9,629 nucleotides of DNA, taken from assembly GCA_013202925.1 (NCBI GenBank), contig JABMRA010000136.1:1-9629 (forward strand), written 5' to 3'. This DNA comes from Candidatus Omnitrophota bacterium. Its GTDB lineage: Bacteria > Omnitrophota > Gorgyraeia > Gorgyraeales > Gorgyraeaceae. This document shows, piece by piece, positions 6,856 through 9,629 of the stretch; position 1 is the first letter of the stretch; every line of letters begins with the position of its first letter. The notes under the pieces were generated by a model. That model saw only the letters and a program-made list of their open reading frames with translations, made no database searches and was not told the origin of the DNA. The position numbers and the translations under genes were made by a program.

Positions 6856-8085
6856 TTAGGCTCGAAAGGCCTGGCAGCGCTTGGAGCCCACTGAAACCAT
6901 GCCTATTTTTACATCCAAAAGTTTTGACAGACGGCCAAGGTAGGCCTTTGCGTTCTTTGGTAAATTCTCGTAGCTGGTAACTGACGTCGTGTCCCGCATC
7001 CATCCGTTGTGTTCTTCATAGACCGGCTCACAGCCCGTCAGCACATCTATATCCGCAGGAAAATCCTTGTATTGCTTCCCTTTATATTTATATCCCGTGC
7101 AGATCTTTATCTTTTCCATCTCATCCAGGACGTCGAGTTTCGTAACCGCTATCTCGTCGAGTCCGTTAACTATCACAGCGTGCCTCGTAATAATCGCATC
7201 GAACCAGCCGCAGCGCCGGGGCCTGCCGGTAGTGGCGCCGAATTCCTTGCCTTTATGCCTGATCTTTTCCATTAAATCATCTTTGAACTGCGTGGGGAAT
7301 GGGCCTTCGCCCACCCTCGTGGTGTAGGCCTTTACAACGCCTATGACCTTGTCTATCCTGGTCGGGCCCACGCCAGTACCGGACAACGCCCCTCCTGCAG
7401 TAGCGCTGGAAGAGGTCACATATGGGTATGTGCCGTGGTCGATATCCAAAAGCGTGCCCTGCGCGCCTTCGAATAAGATACGTTTATTTTTGGAAATCGC
7501 ATTGTTTAAAAACACTGGCACATTGGTGAGGTATATTTTTATGCGTTTGCCGTAGTCTAAATATTCCCTGTAGATCTTCTCAAAATCAAATTCCCGCGAG
7601 CCCTCCAGATTTGCCTTAAGTTTTCTTTTGAGCGAATCCTCGTTTACCAGATCCACCATGCGTATGCCGCAGCGCGCCATTTTATCAACATAACACGGCC
7701 CGATGCCGCGTCCGGTAGTGCCTATCTCTGCCCCGCGTCTTTTGTCTATCACCTTATGATACGGGAAGATTACATGGGCCGCTTCGCTTATCAGGAGATT
7801 CCCGTCCACCTCGACGCCTTTTTTCCTGAGCATTTCAATCTCAGCCAAAAGCGCTGCCGGATCGATAACTACGCCGTTCCCGATAATACACGTCTTTCCT
7901 TTATGCAGGATCCCTGAAGGCACGAGATGCAATATGAATACCTCTTCGCCTACGACCACGGTGTGGCCTGCGTTATTCCCGCCCTGATACCTCACGATGA
8001 CATCAGCATCAGAGGCAAGGATGTCGATTATCTTACCTTTTCCTTCGTCGCCCCACTGGGCGCCTACCACAATTGTGCACGACAT
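6856..8085 (-). CDS. purA: Adenylosuccinate synthetase
   Basis: Joins IMP and aspartate using GTP to form adenylosuccinate, the first step from IMP to AMP, in the cytosol. The GTP-binding loop WGDEGKGK is at residues 11-18 with catalytic D13, and NNAGHTV holds the partner His41. GTTGRGIGP at 122-130, FEGAQGTLLDIDHGTYPYVT at 205-224, TTRVGEGPFPT at 255-265, TTGRPRRCGW at 285-294 and TKLDVLD at 325-331 are all standard family blocks. At 409 residues it is about 15-20 shorter than E. coli PurA (432), mostly in loops. The extreme C-terminus reads SVGSKRCQAFRA, unlike the R-x-x-T-I type ending common in the family. The ATG has AGAGGAG five bases upstream. hppA follows within 28 bp. A heptad-repeat palindrome lies just upstream. 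Confidence 0.96.
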   Translation of the reverse strand: MSCTIVVGAQWGDEGKGKIIDILASDADVIVRYQGGNNAGHTVVVGEEVFILHLVPSGILHKGKTCIIGNGVVIDPAALLAEIEMLRKKGVEVDGNLLISEAAHVIFPYHKVIDKRRGAEIGTTGRGIGPCYVDKMARCGIRMVDLVNEDSLKRKLKANLEGSREFDFEKIYREYLDYGKRIKIYLTNVPVFLNNAISKNKRILFEGAQGTLLDIDHGTYPYVTSSSATAGGALSGTGVGPTRIDKVIGVVKAYTTRVGEGPFPTQFKDDLMEKIRHKGKEFGATTGRPRRCGWFDAIITRHAVIVNGLDEIAVTKLDVLDEMEKIKICTGYKYKGKQYKDFPADIDVLTGCEPVYEEHNGWMRDTTSVTSYENLPKNAKAYLGRLSKLLDVKIGMVSVGSKRCQAFRA

Positions 8086-8101
8086 GAAAACTCCTCTTAT
8101 T

Positions 8102-8233
8102 CAGTAACCAGGAACTCGTAACCAGTAACCAGGAATAAAAAGCTTAAAAACCATGCAAGCAGCATTTTTAAAAATTCCTAGTTACTAGTTACTGGTTACG
8201 GGTTACTGGTTACGGGTTACTGATTGGTTACTG
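8102..8233. repeat. Palindrome made of degenerate 7-bp tandem repeats
   Basis: The right side (8181-8233) is an array of seven GTTAC-starting heptads, GTTACTG alternating with GTTACGG (first unit GTTACTA), with a 4-bp interruption ATTG before the last. The left side (8102-8136) holds the reverse-complement type, CAGTAAC-like heptads. Arms 8102-8136 and 8174-8208 pair at 29 of 35 positions with a 37-nt spacer, and the AT-rich spacer can continue the pairing partly (AAAAATGC with GCAT-GG-TTTTT on the minus strand). The array begins two bases after the stop codon of the upstream DRE-TIM gene and ends 16 bp before the purA start. It fills nearly the whole 150-bp gap. It could act as an mRNA 3' structure; no T-run terminator tail follows it. 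Confidence 0.85.
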
Positions 8234-8235
8234 CT

Positions 8236-9537
8236 CTACGGATTCATTATAAAGATCTTCTCTGCTATGTCTGGGTATTTTCCGATAAACCTGAGTTCAT
8301 CATGCGTGAGAGGCTTCTGAGTATGCACATTGGCATATCTTACAAGATCAAGGATCCTGGTGGCCTCTTTGTCGTTCTTGAATTTTATCTCGAGCTTTTC
8401 GTACACGTTCCTGAAGCCCTTGATACCGCTGTACTCTCCTGCTGTAATCTGCCTGCCTGTCTCGATGATCTCTGGCTCGCCCCTTCCGAGCTCCTCGAAA
8501 TCATAGAGCTCGTAGTTGCGCCTGTCCTTTAATGCGCCGTCTGCATGGATGCCGCTCTCATGAGCGAATGCATTTGCGCCTACCCCTGGCTGATTTATAG
8601 GCAGGGGCACTCCAAATGCGTACGAGGCGTACTTTGCGATCTTCCAGGCATGGCCCAGCTTTATTTTTTCATCCAAACTGTATTTTCCTTTTCCGCCGCT
8701 TTGCTCGCCTCGCTTTCGCTTTGGCGAAGCGGGCGGCGAGATCTCGCCTTCGGCGGAAAATCCGCTCGAATATTTAATCGCGAGGATCACGGAGACCAGG
8801 TCCGCGTTGCCTGCCCTTTCTCCCATCCCATTTATAGTCGTATTAATGTATGCGTCACAGCCGGCATCGATCGCTGCCTTTGCGCCTGCAATCGAACAGG
8901 CCACCACCATGCCAAGATCATTGTGACAGTGAAGCTCTATGGGCAATTTTACCTCGCCTGCAAGGGCCCTTACCCTTTTGTAGATCGTAAACGGGTCGTC
9001 ATAACCAAGCGTATCGCAATACCTGATCCTATCCGCACCGTGATCCTTTGCTGCCTTTGCAAATTTTATGAGGAACGGCATATCAGTCCTGGAGGCGTCT
9101 TCTGCGTTCACTCCCAGTATTTTTATGTTTTTCTTCCTCGCATAGTCCACTGCGTCTGTCATCATGCGCAGGACATCTGCCCTGGTCTTTTTTCCCAGAA
9201 ACTTACCGCGCGTCATCTGTTCAGACGTGGAAATAGAAAGGTTCAGATTCTTCACATCTGTAAGTTCTATTGCCTTCTTCACGTCACTCTTGATCGCCCT
9301 GATCCATCCGTTCAGCACAATAGGCTTCAAAACCCCCTTGCGCGCAAGCTCCAGATTCGCATTGAGATAATTGGTCTCGTGGTGCGTGACAGGAAAGCCG
9401 AACTCGCTGCCAAAGACCCCCATATCATTCAGCAAAATATTTATCATGGTCTTCTGGAGTTTGGCAAGGCCCAGCCTCGAGGTCTGCACCCCGTCCCTGT
9501 TGGTCACATCAATGATATAGATCTTGTTCTTTTTCAT
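8236..9537 (-). CDS. DRE-TIM acyltransferase: homocitrate synthase / Re-citrate synthase-like
   Basis: Member of the superfamily that condenses acetyl-CoA with a 2-oxo acid (homocitrate, isopropylmalate, citramalate and Re-citrate synthases). The barrel carries DVTNRDGVQ at 10-18 (metal ligand D10, then Asn where most members have Leu before RDG), HCHNDLGM at 203-210 with the metal-binding His pair H203/H205, and NGMGERAGNADL at 236-247 with N244. HESGIHADG at 326-334 marks the subdomain after the barrel. There is no C-terminal leucine-regulatory domain, so a classical LeuA is unlikely. Residues 260-283 are an in-frame palindromic insertion; without it the protein would have 409 residues. The exact substrate is not decided: no nif or lysine gene lies nearby, and a Re-citrate synthase role is a fair alternative to NifV-like homocitrate synthase. 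The ATG has AAGGCGG six bases upstream. Heptad-repeat palindromes lie on both sides. Confidence 0.85.
   Translation of the reverse strand: MKKNKIYIIDVTNRDGVQTSRLGLAKLQKTMINILLNDMGVFGSEFGFPVTHHETNYLNANLELARKGVLKPIVLNGWIRAIKSDVKKAIELTDVKNLNLSISTSEQMTRGKFLGKKTRADVLRMMTDAVDYARKKNIKILGVNAEDASRTDMPFLIKFAKAAKDHGADRIRYCDTLGYDDPFTIYKRVRALAGEVKLPIELHCHNDLGMVVACSIAGAKAAIDAGCDAYINTTINGMGERAGNADLVSVILAIKYSSGFSAEGEISPPASPKRKRGEQSGGKGKYSLDEKIKLGHAWKIAKYASYAFGVPLPINQPGVGANAFAHESGIHADGALKDRRNYELYDFEELGRGEPEIIETGRQITAGEYSGIKGFRNVYEKLEIKFKNDKEATRILDLVRYANVHTQKPLTHDELRFIGKYPDIAEKIFIMNP
8689..8760 (-). repeat. 72-bp palindromic element inserted in frame in the DRE-TIM gene
   Basis: The ends 8689-8698 and 8751-8760 are perfect 10-bp reverse complements (TTTTCCGCCG and CGGCGGAAAA). 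Inside, 8704-8740 folds into a second imperfect hairpin of about 14 pairs, and 8735-8748 is a perfect 14-bp palindrome (GGCGAGATCTCGCC). The element is exactly 24 codons, codons 260-283 of the host gene, with no stop codon. The encoded residues are rich in Pro, Lys, Arg, Gly and Ser (for example SPPASPKRKRGE) and are flanked by YSSG and GKYSLDE, ordinary family-like sequence. Its GC content is clearly above its flanks. This is the pattern expected of a mobile palindromic repeat that landed in a surface loop without breaking the frame. Confidence 0.75.
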
Positions 9538-9560
9538 AGTTAGCCGCCTTTTTTACATGT

Positions 9561-9629
9561 TTTAGCGTATAGCGGGTAGCGTATAGTTTCTTTTCCTATC
9601 CGCTAAACGCAGTACGCTCTACGCTATAA
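9561..9629. repeat. Second heptad-repeat palindrome, upstream of the DRE-TIM gene (cut by the window end)
   Basis: The left side (9563-9586) consists of heptads TAGCGTA, TAGCGGG, TAGCGTA and a partial TAG. The right side, read as reverse complement, has TAGCGTA, GAGCGTA, CTGCGTT, TAGCGGA and TAG. The two face each other across an 8-nt T-rich spacer. Two blocks pair well (11/12 and 9/10) with an unequal insert between them. It lies 24 bp upstream of the DRE-TIM start codon and may extend beyond the window. No convincing promoter was seen in this stretch. Confidence 0.7.

Noticed and set aside
8137..8173. purA promoter in the AT-rich spacer of the heptad palindrome
   Set aside because: No pair of boxes with proper spacing stands out; AT-richness alone is not enough.
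8102..8233. CRISPR-like array
   Set aside because: Units are 7 bp and contiguous with no 25-40 bp unique spacers, and there are no cas genes.
8236..9537. Reading the DRE-TIM gene as leuA
   Set aside because: The C-terminal regulatory domain is missing, the active-site motif is NRDG, and no leucine operon gene is adjacent.
8545..9543. A 332-codon open frame on the plus strand opposite the DRE-TIM gene
   Set aside because: Its translation is Cys- and His-rich with no recognisable family, while the minus strand encodes a clear conserved enzyme with a ribosome site. It is an antisense shadow.

Overview
The window looks like a stretch of housekeeping chromosome from a Gram-negative-type (diderm) bacterium with mid-range GC. 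All eight genes are on the minus strand, so in transcription order they run from the right end to the left. A lipoprotein with an OmpA peptidoglycan-binding domain, the MEP isoprenoid pathway, a sodium-type membrane pyrophosphatase and many small palindromic repeats fit an uncultured lineage such as Omnitrophota or a relative. That placement is inferred from protein style and gene order and is only moderately sure.

Right part (9629 to 8086): a DRE-TIM acyltransferase of the homocitrate / isopropylmalate / Re-citrate synthase superfamily. It is flanked on both sides by palindromes built from degenerate 7-bp tandem units, with a different unit on each side. The gene also carries an in-frame 72-bp palindromic insertion that adds 24 residues. 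Middle part (8085 to 4737): purA (adenylosuccinate synthetase) and hppA (membrane pyrophosphatase), 28 bp apart and probably co-transcribed. Next comes a separately promoted OmpA-family lipoprotein (4658 to 3927) with a very good sigma70-type promoter in front and a Rho-independent terminator behind.

Left part (3814 to 67): a tight uppS-cdsA-dxr-rseP operon joined by 1-nt overlap, short gap and 17-nt overlap. It links undecaprenyl-diphosphate synthesis, CDP-diacylglycerol synthesis, the first committed MEP step and the site-2 protease. Dxr supplies isoprenoid precursors, UppS turns them into the cell-wall lipid carrier, CdsA feeds phospholipid synthesis, and RseP handles membrane proteolysis and envelope stress. 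A near-perfect 22-bp inverted repeat closes rseP. UppS and CdsA release pyrophosphate, which the membrane pyrophosphatase could recover as an ion gradient.

No RNA gene, transposase, CRISPR array or phage gene was seen. The main points of novelty are the in-frame palindrome in the DRE-TIM gene and the paired heptad-repeat palindromes around it.
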